Origin: Pyxidicoccus sp. MSG2
Lineage (GTDB): Bacteria > Myxococcota > Myxococcia > Myxococcales > Myxococcaceae
Direction: 5' to 3'
Assembly: GCF_026626705.1 (NCBI RefSeq)
Contig: NZ_JAPNKC010000001.1
Span: 13,129,641 to 13,193,640, forward strand
DNA: 64,000 nucleotides
Shown here one piece after another: positions 7,741 through 14,948 of the stretch; the stretch's first letter is position 1, and every line of letters starts with the position of its first letter. Position numbers and translations under genes: made by a program. A model generated the notes under the pieces. That model had not been told where the DNA came from. It saw only the letters and a list, made by a program, of their open reading frames with translations, and made no database searches.

Positions 7741-9633
7741 TCAGGAAGTATCGTCCTCCAGCCCGTGCAGTTTCGTCTGCAGTCGATAGAGTTCCGCGTA
7801 GCGGCCGTCCAGCAACATCAGCTCCTCGTGGCGGCCCTGCTCGACCACGGCCCCGCGCTCCAGGAAATAGATACGGTCGGCGTTGCGGACGCTCGCCAGC
7901 CGGTGGGTGATGAGCAGCACGGTGCGCTCGCGGGCCAGCTGCCGGAGCGACTCGTATACGGCATGCTCGGCCCTCGCATCCAGGGGCGCCGTCGGTTCAT
8001 CCCAGATGACCAGGGGCGCGTCCCGGTACAGGCCCCGGGCCACGGCCAGCCGCTGCCACTGCCCGCCCGACAGGTCCTGGCCGCCCCGGAACTGGCGCGA
8101 CAGGAGCGTCTCCCAGCCCTGCGGCAGGCACTCGATGACCTCCAGCGCACGCGCCTGCTCGGCGGACTGGAGGAGGACGCGCGAGTCGGGGTCCTCGCGT
8201 CGGTGGCGGCCGAGGCGGACGTTGTCCCTGGCGCTGCGAGGCCAGCGGATGGGGTCCTGCAGCACCATCACCACCCGGTCCGCGAGGCTGTCCGGCGCCA
8301 TGTCCCGCAGGTCGACGCCGTCCCAGGTGATGCGGCCCGACGTCGGCGGGTAGAGCCCGGCAATCAGCTTGGCCAGCGTCGTCTTGCCGGAGCCATTCTC
8401 TCCCACCAGGGCGATGCTCTGGCCCGCCTCGATGGTCAGCGACACGTCGCGCAGGGCCAGCCGGCCCTCCTGCCCCGGATAGTGGAAGCCGACGCCGTGC
8501 AGCTCGATGCGCCCCGGATTCTCCGGCGCCTCCACCCCGGTGGAGGGACGGACGCGCCGCGAGGACTGCTCGAGGAACTCGCGGTAGTCGCTGATGTACA
8601 GGCCCTTCTCGAACAGGCCGTGCGCCATCTGCATCAACTGGGTGAGCGCCGTGCTCGCGCCGCGCACCGCGATGACCGCCGTGCCGACGATGGCAAGGTC
8701 CAGCCATTCCGCGTGCAGCATCACTCCGAGCACGACGAAGGTCGCCACCAGGCCGATGCTGGAGAGGAGCCGGCCGACCGCGCCCGCCCTCGCCTCGGCC
8801 ACGCCCATGCGGACCAGGTGGTCCTGCAGCGCCACGGCGCCGCGCCGGTACTCGGACAGCACGTAGTCCTGGGCCTGGTTGGTGCGAATCTCGGGCGCGC
8901 ACTCCCGCTGAGTCGCAAGCTCGGCCATCATGTGGACCTGCCGCGTGAGGGAGATGGTCGTCGGCATGCCGGCGTATTGGAGCCGCGCCGCATGGAGCGC
9001 CGCCCAGCCCTCCGGCAACAGGGCCACCACCAGCAGGGGCAGGAGCAACGGGTGGAGCCAGAGCAGCGCGAGCGCCGCGCCGCCCACCGAGAACGCCGCG
9101 CGGAACGCGTCGACGAGGCAGGTGGTGGCGCCCTCCATGTGCAACACGCCCCGGTCCCGGGCCCGGTGCAACTGGTCGTAGAAGCCCGGGTCGTCGAAGG
9201 AGGACAGCTCCACCTGGAGGCTCGTCCGGAACAGCTCCTCCTCGGCGACGCGGAACACGCGGGGGACCAGGTTCGCTCGCGCCACGGAGGTGGCCGTCTC
9301 CAGTCCCATGCGCGCCAACTGCACTCCCCCCAGCAGGAGCAGCACCGGGAGCGCCGCTTGCAACCGCTCGGCCCCGGAGCCCTCGGAGAAGAGCTGGCCG
9401 AGGACCCGCGTGGTCAGCAGCAGTCCCCACGCGGTGGCCGCCCCGGCGAGCAACTGGGAGACGATGACCACGAGCGCGGACCGGGGCGCCGCCCGGCGCA
9501 GCACGGACAGCACCGGGTGGACAGCCATCGCCACGCGCCGGGCGAGCGCCCACAGGCCGTGGCCCGCTGGCGCGCCCCTGTCGAGGCGCCAGTACGGTGT
9601 CTCCAGCTCGACCTGGGGTGCGTCCGCGCTCAG
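7741..9633 (-). CDS. ABC exporter (fused permease and ATPase) of the lanthipeptide operon, no peptidase domain
   Basis: A type I exporter half-transporter. Six membrane segments occupy roughly the first 350 residues, then an ATPase domain with Walker A GENGSGKTT, signature LSGGQWQRLAVARG, Walker B LVIWDEP and H-loop LLITHRL. It lacks the C39 peptidase domain that many class II lanthipeptide exporters use to remove the leader. Start: a GTG at 9534 has no ribosome-binding site, whereas the frame is open back into lanM, and the extra residues (TPYWRLDRG, then GHGLWALARR) look like the usual elbow helix. A CTG at 9633 overlaps the lanM TGA (CTGA) and has GGAGG nine bases upstream, so CTG initiation is proposed (630 residues). 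If wrong, use 9534. Confidence 0.9.
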   Translation of the reverse strand: MSADAPQVELETPYWRLDRGAPAGHGLWALARRVAMAVHPVLSVLRRAAPRSALVVIVSQLLAGAATAWGLLLTTRVLGQLFSEGSGAERLQAALPVLLLLGGVQLARMGLETATSVARANLVPRVFRVAEEELFRTSLQVELSSFDDPGFYDQLHRARDRGVLHMEGATTCLVDAFRAAFSVGGAALALLWLHPLLLPLLVVALLPEGWAALHAARLQYAGMPTTISLTRQVHMMAELATQRECAPEIRTNQAQDYVLSEYRRGAVALQDHLVRMGVAEARAGAVGRLLSSIGLVATFVVLGVMLHAEWLDLAIVGTAVIAVRGASTALTQLMQMAHGLFEKGLYISDYREFLEQSSRRVRPSTGVEAPENPGRIELHGVGFHYPGQEGRLALRDVSLTIEAGQSIALVGENGSGKTTLAKLIAGLYPPTSGRITWDGVDLRDMAPDSLADRVVMVLQDPIRWPRSARDNVRLGRHRREDPDSRVLLQSAEQARALEVIECLPQGWETLLSRQFRGGQDLSGGQWQRLAVARGLYRDAPLVIWDEPTAPLDARAEHAVYESLRQLARERTVLLITHRLASVRNADRIYFLERGAVVEQGRHEELMLLDGRYAELYRLQTKLHGLEDDTS

Positions 9634-12515
9634 GGGTCTCCCCCTCCGACCGTCAGGATGGACGGCAACGCGTTCTCCGGGTGGGTCCTCAGCAATTGGT
9701 AGACGACGCCGCCCAGGCCGGGCAGCAGGCCCGGGACGAAGGCCTCCCGCGCCATTCCACAGGAAGGACCCCGCTCCTCGATGCTGGTGAGAATCGTGCC
9801 CAGCAGGTGCTCGCGCGTCAGGCCCTCGGGGCCCTCACCGGCGGCAATCGCGCGGTCCATCAATTCCCACGCACCCAGGTCGCCGTGGCAGGCGCAGTGG
9901 TTCCAGCCGATTCCCAGGCGCCACGTTGCCGCGGCGGCCCGGCGCAGCGTCAGCCGCGTCCGCGCATGCTCCAGCCTGGGGTCCAGGTCGGCATGCGCCA
10001 GGCCGATGCCCACCGAGCCGTGGCACCACGCGGCCGCGGTCTTCAGCCCGTCGAGCAGGCGCAGGTCCAGCCAACCCTGCTCGCCTTCGTCGAAGAGCGC
10101 CTCCTCGAAGGCGAAGGCCGCGCGCGCCGTCTGCGAATGGCGGGGAGCGCCCGTCACGCGGGCGAGCCGGGTCAGCGCCCAGCCGATGCCGGTGACGCCG
10201 TGCGCGAAGCCGCCCACGCCTTCCGGCCAGCTCTGGTGGGACCAGTAAGCCCCGTCGCCCTTGAGCCGTGCCAGGTCGCACAGTTGGTCTCCCAGCGCGC
10301 TCGCCAGCTCGAGAGGCCGCGCGTCTCCCGTCCTCCGGGCCAGCGCGAGGAGCGGGGCAATCGCGCCGGCCTTGCCCGAGAGCACGTCGTGGATGTCGTC
10401 GGCCGCGGCCGCCTCGGGAATGCCCTCGGCGAGCGCGGCGGCGCGCGCCACGCCGTCACCGGCGTCCATCCCCCAGTCGGCCAGGACCAGGCGCGTCCAG
10501 AGCTGCGAGCCGAGGCCGATATAGCCCCCGGGTGCTTGCGGCCGGAGCTTCACGCCCCGGCTCCGCTGCACACCGGGCCGCGCCTCGGCCAGGTCCAACG
10601 TGTGCAGCGTGGCCGCGAGGAGCGCCTCCAGTCCCGTCACCGGGTCCGCCCTGCCCGCCGCGGCTTCGCGCAGGTACGCGCCCAGGAGGAGCGCGATGCC
10701 GGAGGTGCCTCCGTACAGGTCCTGCTCCAGCGGCTGCACGGACCAGCCGGTGGGCCTGAAGATGGGGGCAATCCAGGTGACGGTGCCGTCCCCGCCACGA
10801 ATGGCGGTGGCGGCGAGGTCGCCCATGATGCGCGCCATGATGCGCCGGCGGGAGCGCTCGAGCCCGTCGGTCCGCACCCGCTCGGGCCGGCGCGGCACTT
10901 CCTCCGGCCGCCAGCCGTCGTTGATGTAGGCGCTGACCAGCGCGGACTGGATGACGTTGCGCTCCAGGTTGAAGTCCGCGGCGCGCCAGTGCTCCAGCGC
11001 GGCGTCCACCAGGTTGCGGGGCGGCAACCAGGACGTGCCTCGCGGGCCTTCCAGCCGGCCCTCCGCGGCCACCGTGGTGAAGATGGGGATGTCGCCCTCG
11101 AGCAGCTCCTCGACCTCCGCCTCGATGACCGCCGCGTCGCTGGGCGCCGTCGAGACGTTGGCGGCCATCTTCGCCAGCAGCTCCCGGGCGCGCTGGCGCG
11201 GCGGCTCCGGCTTGTGCAGCGACACCGGGTGCCACAGCATCCGGGCCAGCTCGGAGTACACCTCGGTCGTCCGCGTGACGACGCGGATGCGACAGCCGGA
11301 GAAGGGCTCCAGCATGCTCCGGAGCCGTCCCTCCGTGTCCAGCCGCCGCAGCGTTCCGGTCATCTCGTCGAAGCTGGTGAGGACCTCGGGCCAGTACCGG
11401 GCCAGGGCCGGCTCCGGGCTGGGGTGATTCTGGGAGACGGGCGCTTCGACGCGGGTGGCGCCGATGCGCGCCTCGTCGGTGCCCGCCTTGATGACGCCCG
11501 GCTGCTGCAGGCGCGGCTGCTGCCCCGGCAGCATTCCCACGGCGGAGCTGTCCACGCCGCGCCACCCCAGGCCCTCGCCTCTTCCCGGCAGCAGGCCGAT
11601 GGACAGCACCGTGCCGGAGACCAGCTCCGCCGCGAGGTCCAGCGCCTGGCCCAGCCCCGACGGGTGGGGCGGAGGCTTCGGCGTGAAGAGCGTCTCGCAG
11701 TCCACGATGACGGGACTGCCGCCATGGGCAATGAGGTTCTCCGCGTGCAGGTCGCTGCCGCCGAGCAGCCGCATGATGGCGAGCCAGTGGCCGATGCCAC
11801 GGTAGAAGTCGAGCAGCTCCTCTCTTCCGGAGGCATGGCGGTGCGGGACGAACTCGGCCCAACCGTGGGCCTCGCGCAGCACCACCGCGGGGACGCGGAT
11901 GGACAGGGCGGCGCCGTGATACTCGGCCAGCTCGGTGACGAACTGGCGCAGGGCCAGGTCGATGGCCAGCGAGCGCGGCTTGTAGACAAGCCTCCCGCCC
12001 TCGCACCGAAGCAGCGAGACTGTCTGACCGCCGCAATGACTGTCACCCGCACCGAAGCCCAGGCTCCGCAGCTCCCCGGGCGCCGCTTTGCACAGGGCGC
12101 CGAGGCTGGCGCGGTCGGCGGCCCAGCGCACCGCGAAACGCAGTGAGGCCGCGCAGCGGTTGCGGACAATCTTCCCGATGCGGGGGAGCAGCGTCGGATA
12201 CGGACCCGCGAGGCCGTCCCAGAAGTCACGCCGGGACGAGAGCTCCAGGAATTGCGTCCAGCGTGCCGCCGCGTCTTCGCCGGTGAGACGCCCCGTCACA
12301 CGCGCGGCGTTCAGCTCGAGCACGAGCAGCCGGGTGAGCTTCCGGCCGAGGACGGAATAGAGCGAGTCACGCGTCGCGGCGGCGATGAGGCCGCGCTCGC
12401 CGCCAGCGAGTCCAGTAACCCGCTCGAGCTGGGTTGCCAGCTCCTCCACGGCGGGCAGGAGCAGGCACCCCAGGGATGCGGTGAAGTTACTGGCGCCTGT
12501 ATCAGACGCCGTCAC
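9630..12515 (-). CDS. lanM: Class II lanthipeptide synthetase LanM
   Basis: 961 residues, normal size for LanM. The N-terminal half is the DUF4135 dehydratase, which phosphorylates and then eliminates Ser/Thr: HCGGQTVSLLRCEGGRLVYK supplies the kinase-like lysine, and GGSDLHAENLIAHGG with IVDCETLF supplies the Asp/His/Asn and Asp-Cys-Glu motifs. The C-terminal half is a LanC-like cyclase with the zinc ligands Cys (WCHGSVGIGLAH) and Cys-His (CACHGDLG), which adds Cys thiols to dehydro residues to form lanthionine. Both halves look intact. GTG 12515 sits 3 nt after the precursor stop, so translation is coupled; the 3' end overlaps the proposed start of the exporter. Confidence 0.96.
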   Translation of the reverse strand: MTASDTGASNFTASLGCLLLPAVEELATQLERVTGLAGGERGLIAAATRDSLYSVLGRKLTRLLVLELNAARVTGRLTGEDAAARWTQFLELSSRRDFWDGLAGPYPTLLPRIGKIVRNRCAASLRFAVRWAADRASLGALCKAAPGELRSLGFGAGDSHCGGQTVSLLRCEGGRLVYKPRSLAIDLALRQFVTELAEYHGAALSIRVPAVVLREAHGWAEFVPHRHASGREELLDFYRGIGHWLAIMRLLGGSDLHAENLIAHGGSPVIVDCETLFTPKPPPHPSGLGQALDLAAELVSGTVLSIGLLPGRGEGLGWRGVDSSAVGMLPGQQPRLQQPGVIKAGTDEARIGATRVEAPVSQNHPSPEPALARYWPEVLTSFDEMTGTLRRLDTEGRLRSMLEPFSGCRIRVVTRTTEVYSELARMLWHPVSLHKPEPPRQRARELLAKMAANVSTAPSDAAVIEAEVEELLEGDIPIFTTVAAEGRLEGPRGTSWLPPRNLVDAALEHWRAADFNLERNVIQSALVSAYINDGWRPEEVPRRPERVRTDGLERSRRRIMARIMGDLAATAIRGGDGTVTWIAPIFRPTGWSVQPLEQDLYGGTSGIALLLGAYLREAAAGRADPVTGLEALLAATLHTLDLAEARPGVQRSRGVKLRPQAPGGYIGLGSQLWTRLVLADWGMDAGDGVARAAALAEGIPEAAAADDIHDVLSGKAGAIAPLLALARRTGDARPLELASALGDQLCDLARLKGDGAYWSHQSWPEGVGGFAHGVTGIGWALTRLARVTGAPRHSQTARAAFAFEEALFDEGEQGWLDLRLLDGLKTAAAWCHGSVGIGLAHADLDPRLEHARTRLTLRRAAAATWRLGIGWNHCACHGDLGAWELMDRAIAAGEGPEGLTREHLLGTILTSIEERGPSCGMAREAFVPGLLPGLGGVVYQLLRTHPENALPSILTVGGGDP

Positions 12516-12518
12516 GGC

Positions 12519-12707
12519 TCAGCAGCACTGGAAGGTCAGGGAGCCGGTACAGGCCGTGCCACACCGGCCGCTGATGGTGCCGGTCTCACAGATGATGTCC
12601 GCCTCCGTGAACTCGCCGCCGATGAACAACGGGCCCGCTGGGTTGTCCATGTCGGCGTCGTTGCGCCACTGCTCCACGAGATCGCTTCCCTGAGTCGCAT
12701 TGTCCAT
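12519..12707 (-). CDS. lanA: Lanthipeptide precursor (LanA) with lacticin-481-like core
   Basis: 62 residues from ATG 12707, with AGGAGAG just upstream. The leader contains EQWRND and DNPAGPLFIGG; the W-(K/R)-x-D and NPAG elements recall leaders of the mersacidin/lichenicidin family, while IGG (29-31) could be a double-Gly site. The C-terminal part has five Cys (40, 49, 53, 61, 62) and seven Thr/Ser. T44-I-S46-x-x-C49 has the same spacing as TISHEC of lacticin 481, and the ending SLTFQCC recalls its FVFTCC end. The acidic residue of the A-ring, needed for lipid II binding in that group, is replaced by Arg48. Cleavage site undetermined. Annotation pipelines could easily miss it because of its size. 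Confidence 0.9.
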   Translation of the reverse strand: MDNATQGSDLVEQWRNDADMDNPAGPLFIGGEFTEADIICETGTISGRCGTACTGSLTFQCC

Positions 12708-13084
12708 GACGCTCTCCTCTGGCTCCGGTTGACGAACGTGCCGCAGGGATGAACGAGACGGGCGGCCGTAGACCGACCTGCGCGACTTCTGGCCTACGCC
12801 ACTCGCACGGTTCAGACCTCCGACACGCGGCAGAGGATAAGCACGCGTTGCAGGCGAATCAATGTAGCCCCCCGTGTCACATGAGCGATACGGGAACCCC
12901 TTACATGAATGGTTCAATGTCGCTGGTGATGGACCGCGGGAGCGGGCCCGTCGTCGTGGGCGGAAAATCCCTCCGGAAATAGCGGTGAGGGGAATAAAGG
13001 GCGGCCACCGTTGAGGAGGAACAGGGCGGCCGGTGCTTCCCTTCACCGCCACTGCCTTGCTCTTGCCGAGAGGTTTCGAACACC
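12708..13084. promoter_or_regulatory. Divergent intergenic region between lanA and the ECF sigma gene
   Basis: 377 bp with no convincing gene. It must carry the promoter of the lanthipeptide operon (leftward) and of the sigma operon (rightward). It is less GC-rich than its flanks, especially around 12830-12910. A 9-bp direct repeat AGGGCGGCC occurs at 12998-13006 and 13023-13031, 25 bp apart. Its meaning is unknown and chance is possible. No clear -35/-10 pair was assigned. Confidence 0.45.
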
Positions 13085-13663
13085 ATGGGCGCTTCCTGGA
13101 GGATCTTCCACGTGGAGCTGCAACAGAGACCGGATCCGGTCGCGAAGGCCCTCCCGGACGAGGGGCTCGCGCAGCTCCGGCGGGACCTGGAGCGGGCCGT
13201 CTCCCGGGTGTGCCCGCCGGCCCTGGCCGACCGCCGCGATGACCTGGTGCAGACCGCGATGATTCGCGTCGTGGAGCTCCAGCGTCGCGAGCCGGACCGG
13301 GCCCGGCTCTCCCCGGCCTACCTGTACCGGGTCGCCTACACGGCGCTCATCGACGAGATGCGCGGCCTGGACCGGCGCCGCGAGGTGGCCCTCGAAGAGG
13401 TGGAGGCGATGCCGCGTCAGCCCACGGCGCCGGGAGACCCGGAGCGCTCCGCGGGGGCCGCGCAGATTGGCCGGGCGGTGCGCGACTGCCTCCAGCGGCT
13501 CGTGCAGGACCGACGGCTCGCGGTGACGCTGTACCTGCAAGGGCACACCATTCCAGAAGCCGCGGAGCTGCTCGCCTGGGATGGCAAGCGCACCGAGAAT
13601 CTTGTCTACCGGGGGCTGAGCTCGCTGCGTGCCTGCCTCGCGACGAAGGGAATCGAGCCGTGA
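13085..13663 (+). CDS. ECF-type RNA polymerase sigma factor
   Basis: 192 residues. Region 2: DDLVQTAMIRVVELQ, then LYRVAYTALIDEMRGLDRRRE (read as two pieces, the second including the -10 recognition helix). Region 4 is towards the end: LYLQGHTIPEAAELLAWDGKRTEN followed by VYRGLSSLRACL, the -35-binding helix-turn-helix. No extra C-terminal domain. The next gene starts inside its stop codon (GTGA overlap) and encodes an anti-sigma-like membrane protein, so the pair is a trans-envelope switch. Probable target: its own four-gene operon ending in the CHAT protein. Confidence 0.92.
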   Translation: MGASWRIFHVELQQRPDPVAKALPDEGLAQLRRDLERAVSRVCPPALADRRDDLVQTAMIRVVELQRREPDRARLSPAYLYRVAYTALIDEMRGLDRRREVALEEVEAMPRQPTAPGDPERSAGAAQIGRAVRDCLQRLVQDRRLAVTLYLQGHTIPEAAELLAWDGKRTENLVYRGLSSLRACLATKGIEP

Positions 13664-14391
13664 GCGAGCGCATGCCGGACGAGAAGCCCGATGACGCCAC
13701 CGTCGAGCGACTGCGCGCGGCCTTCCGCGCCGGGGACTCGGCAGAGGCCGGCGAGCCCGTCGACGCGGACCGCGTCTGGCGCGCGGTGAGCGGCGAGTCG
13801 ACGCCCGAGGAGCGCCGCGAAGTCGTCGCGCGTGTGGCCGCGGACCCGGCCTGGGCCGCCGCCTGGCGCCTGGCCCATGAGCTGACCCGTTCCGCCGCCG
13901 ACGCGACGGAGCGCGAGCCCGTAAGGGACTCGCGGGCCCGGCGCGACACGGAGCGCCCGAAGGCCCGGGGCGGACACCGCTTCCACCTCGCGTGGAGCCG
14001 CCCCGCGTGGGGCGCGCTGGCGACGGCGGCGCTGGTGCTCGTGGTGGCAGGCGTCTTCTTGAAGCAGGGGCCTGACGGCCCACCGCTCGTGAGGGGCGGT
14101 GCCACCGTGGCCATCGTCTCCCAGGTGCCCGAGGACGCGCCCCTGCCGCGCGAGCGCTGCGTGCTGCGCTGGAGCGGAGGGCCGCCGGGGACGCACTATT
14201 CACTCCAGCTGTCCTCGGAGGACCTGAGCGTGGTGCATCGCGAGGACTCGCTGACGCTCGGTGAATACCCGGTGCCCGCGCGGGTGCTCTCCGCGCTCCC
14301 ACCGGGGGCGAAGCTGTTGTGGCAGGTCGAGGCGAGGCTGCCGGATGGGGCAGTACGTCGCAGCGCCACGTTCGTTAATCGAGTCGAGTGA
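13660..14391 (+). CDS. Anti-sigma-factor-like single-pass membrane protein
   Basis: 243 residues, GTG start overlapping the sigma stop by 4 bp. Residues 1-105 are acidic/basic and helical, as expected for a cytoplasmic sigma-binding domain; the part around STPEERREVVARVAADPAWA is reminiscent of putative zinc-finger anti-sigma proteins but lacks the HxxxCxxC zinc motif. One membrane helix follows (about residues 112-128, WGALATAALVLVVAGVF), then a periplasmic beta-rich domain of about 110 residues resembling an Ig-like fold. Role as the partner of the adjacent sigma factor is inferred from overlap and topology. Confidence 0.8.
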   Translation: MSERMPDEKPDDATVERLRAAFRAGDSAEAGEPVDADRVWRAVSGESTPEERREVVARVAADPAWAAAWRLAHELTRSAADATEREPVRDSRARRDTERPKARGGHRFHLAWSRPAWGALATAALVLVVAGVFLKQGPDGPPLVRGGATVAIVSQVPEDAPLPRERCVLRWSGGPPGTHYSLQLSSEDLSVVHREDSLTLGEYPVPARVLSALPPGAKLLWQVEARLPDGAVRRSATFVNRVE

Positions 14392-14422
14392 CGGTGACAT
14401 GCCGGTGTCGGAGGGGGATTCC

Positions 14423-14947
14423 ATGAAGACCGAAGGTGCGATGAAGAGGCAGCGCGGGGGCGCATGGGTGCGGGTGCTGGGAATGGTGCTGTGCGGACTG
14501 GCCACGCAGGCCTGGGGGCAGACCACCACCCCCCCCCGGGTCGAAAGGGTGACGACGCGGCCCCTGACGGGTGCCACGCGCGACACGGTGGTGGCCTCGG
14601 TGGTGGACACGGGAGTGCGCACCGGCGCAAGCGTCCTCGTGACGCTGCGGCTGGTGGACGTCAACGGCACCATCGTGGCGCAGACCACGGGGACGGTCAG
14701 CGAGGGCGTGCCGCTGCGGCTGAGCTACCGGGCCCCCTCGTCCGCGGGCGTCTCCGCGCAGGTGGTCGTCCCGCTGGGGCCGACCGAGCTCTCCGCCGCG
14801 GTGGTGACGCTGGAGCGGTGGAATCCCAACCTCCCGTTGAGCACTCCGCTTCCTCCTGCCGTCTGCCAGATCATGGGCGATGACGGCCCGCCGCCCGGGC
14901 CTACGTCGGACGGCTGCCACCGGGAGTACCTGGACATCACCCTCTGA
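14423..14947 (+). CDS. Exported protein in the ECF-CHAT operon
   Basis: 174 residues from ATG 14423, chosen because GGAGGGGG precedes it and the sequence then gives a proper signal peptide (basic MKTEGAMKRQRGG, hydrophobic WVRVLGMVLCGLATQAWG, likely cut after WGQ or nearby). The mature part has alternating beta strands (SVLVTLRLVDVNGTIVAQTTG), consistent with one Ig- or macroglobulin-like domain, and ends with a Pro/Gly-rich Cys-containing tail. Longer upstream starts read Arg/Cys-rich non-coding-looking sequence. One base separates its stop from the GTG of the CHAT gene. It may be a periplasmic companion of the anti-sigma or CHAT protein; function unknown. Confidence 0.8.
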   Translation: MKTEGAMKRQRGGAWVRVLGMVLCGLATQAWGQTTTPPRVERVTTRPLTGATRDTVVASVVDTGVRTGASVLVTLRLVDVNGTIVAQTTGTVSEGVPLRLSYRAPSSAGVSAQVVVPLGPTELSAAVVTLERWNPNLPLSTPLPPAVCQIMGDDGPPPGPTSDGCHREYLDITL

Positions 14948-14948
14948 C

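Noticed and set aside
7711..9702. 663-codon plus-strand frame opposite the ABC exporter
   Set aside because: No family features; the minus strand encodes a full exporter with all ATPase motifs.
9597..12146. 849-codon plus-strand frame opposite lanM
   Set aside because: Low-complexity Arg/Gln/Gly translation; lanM on the other strand is unambiguous.
13660..14391. Zinc-dependent (ZAS) anti-sigma factor
   Set aside because: The HxxxCxxC motif is absent, so only the general anti-sigma-like topology is claimed.
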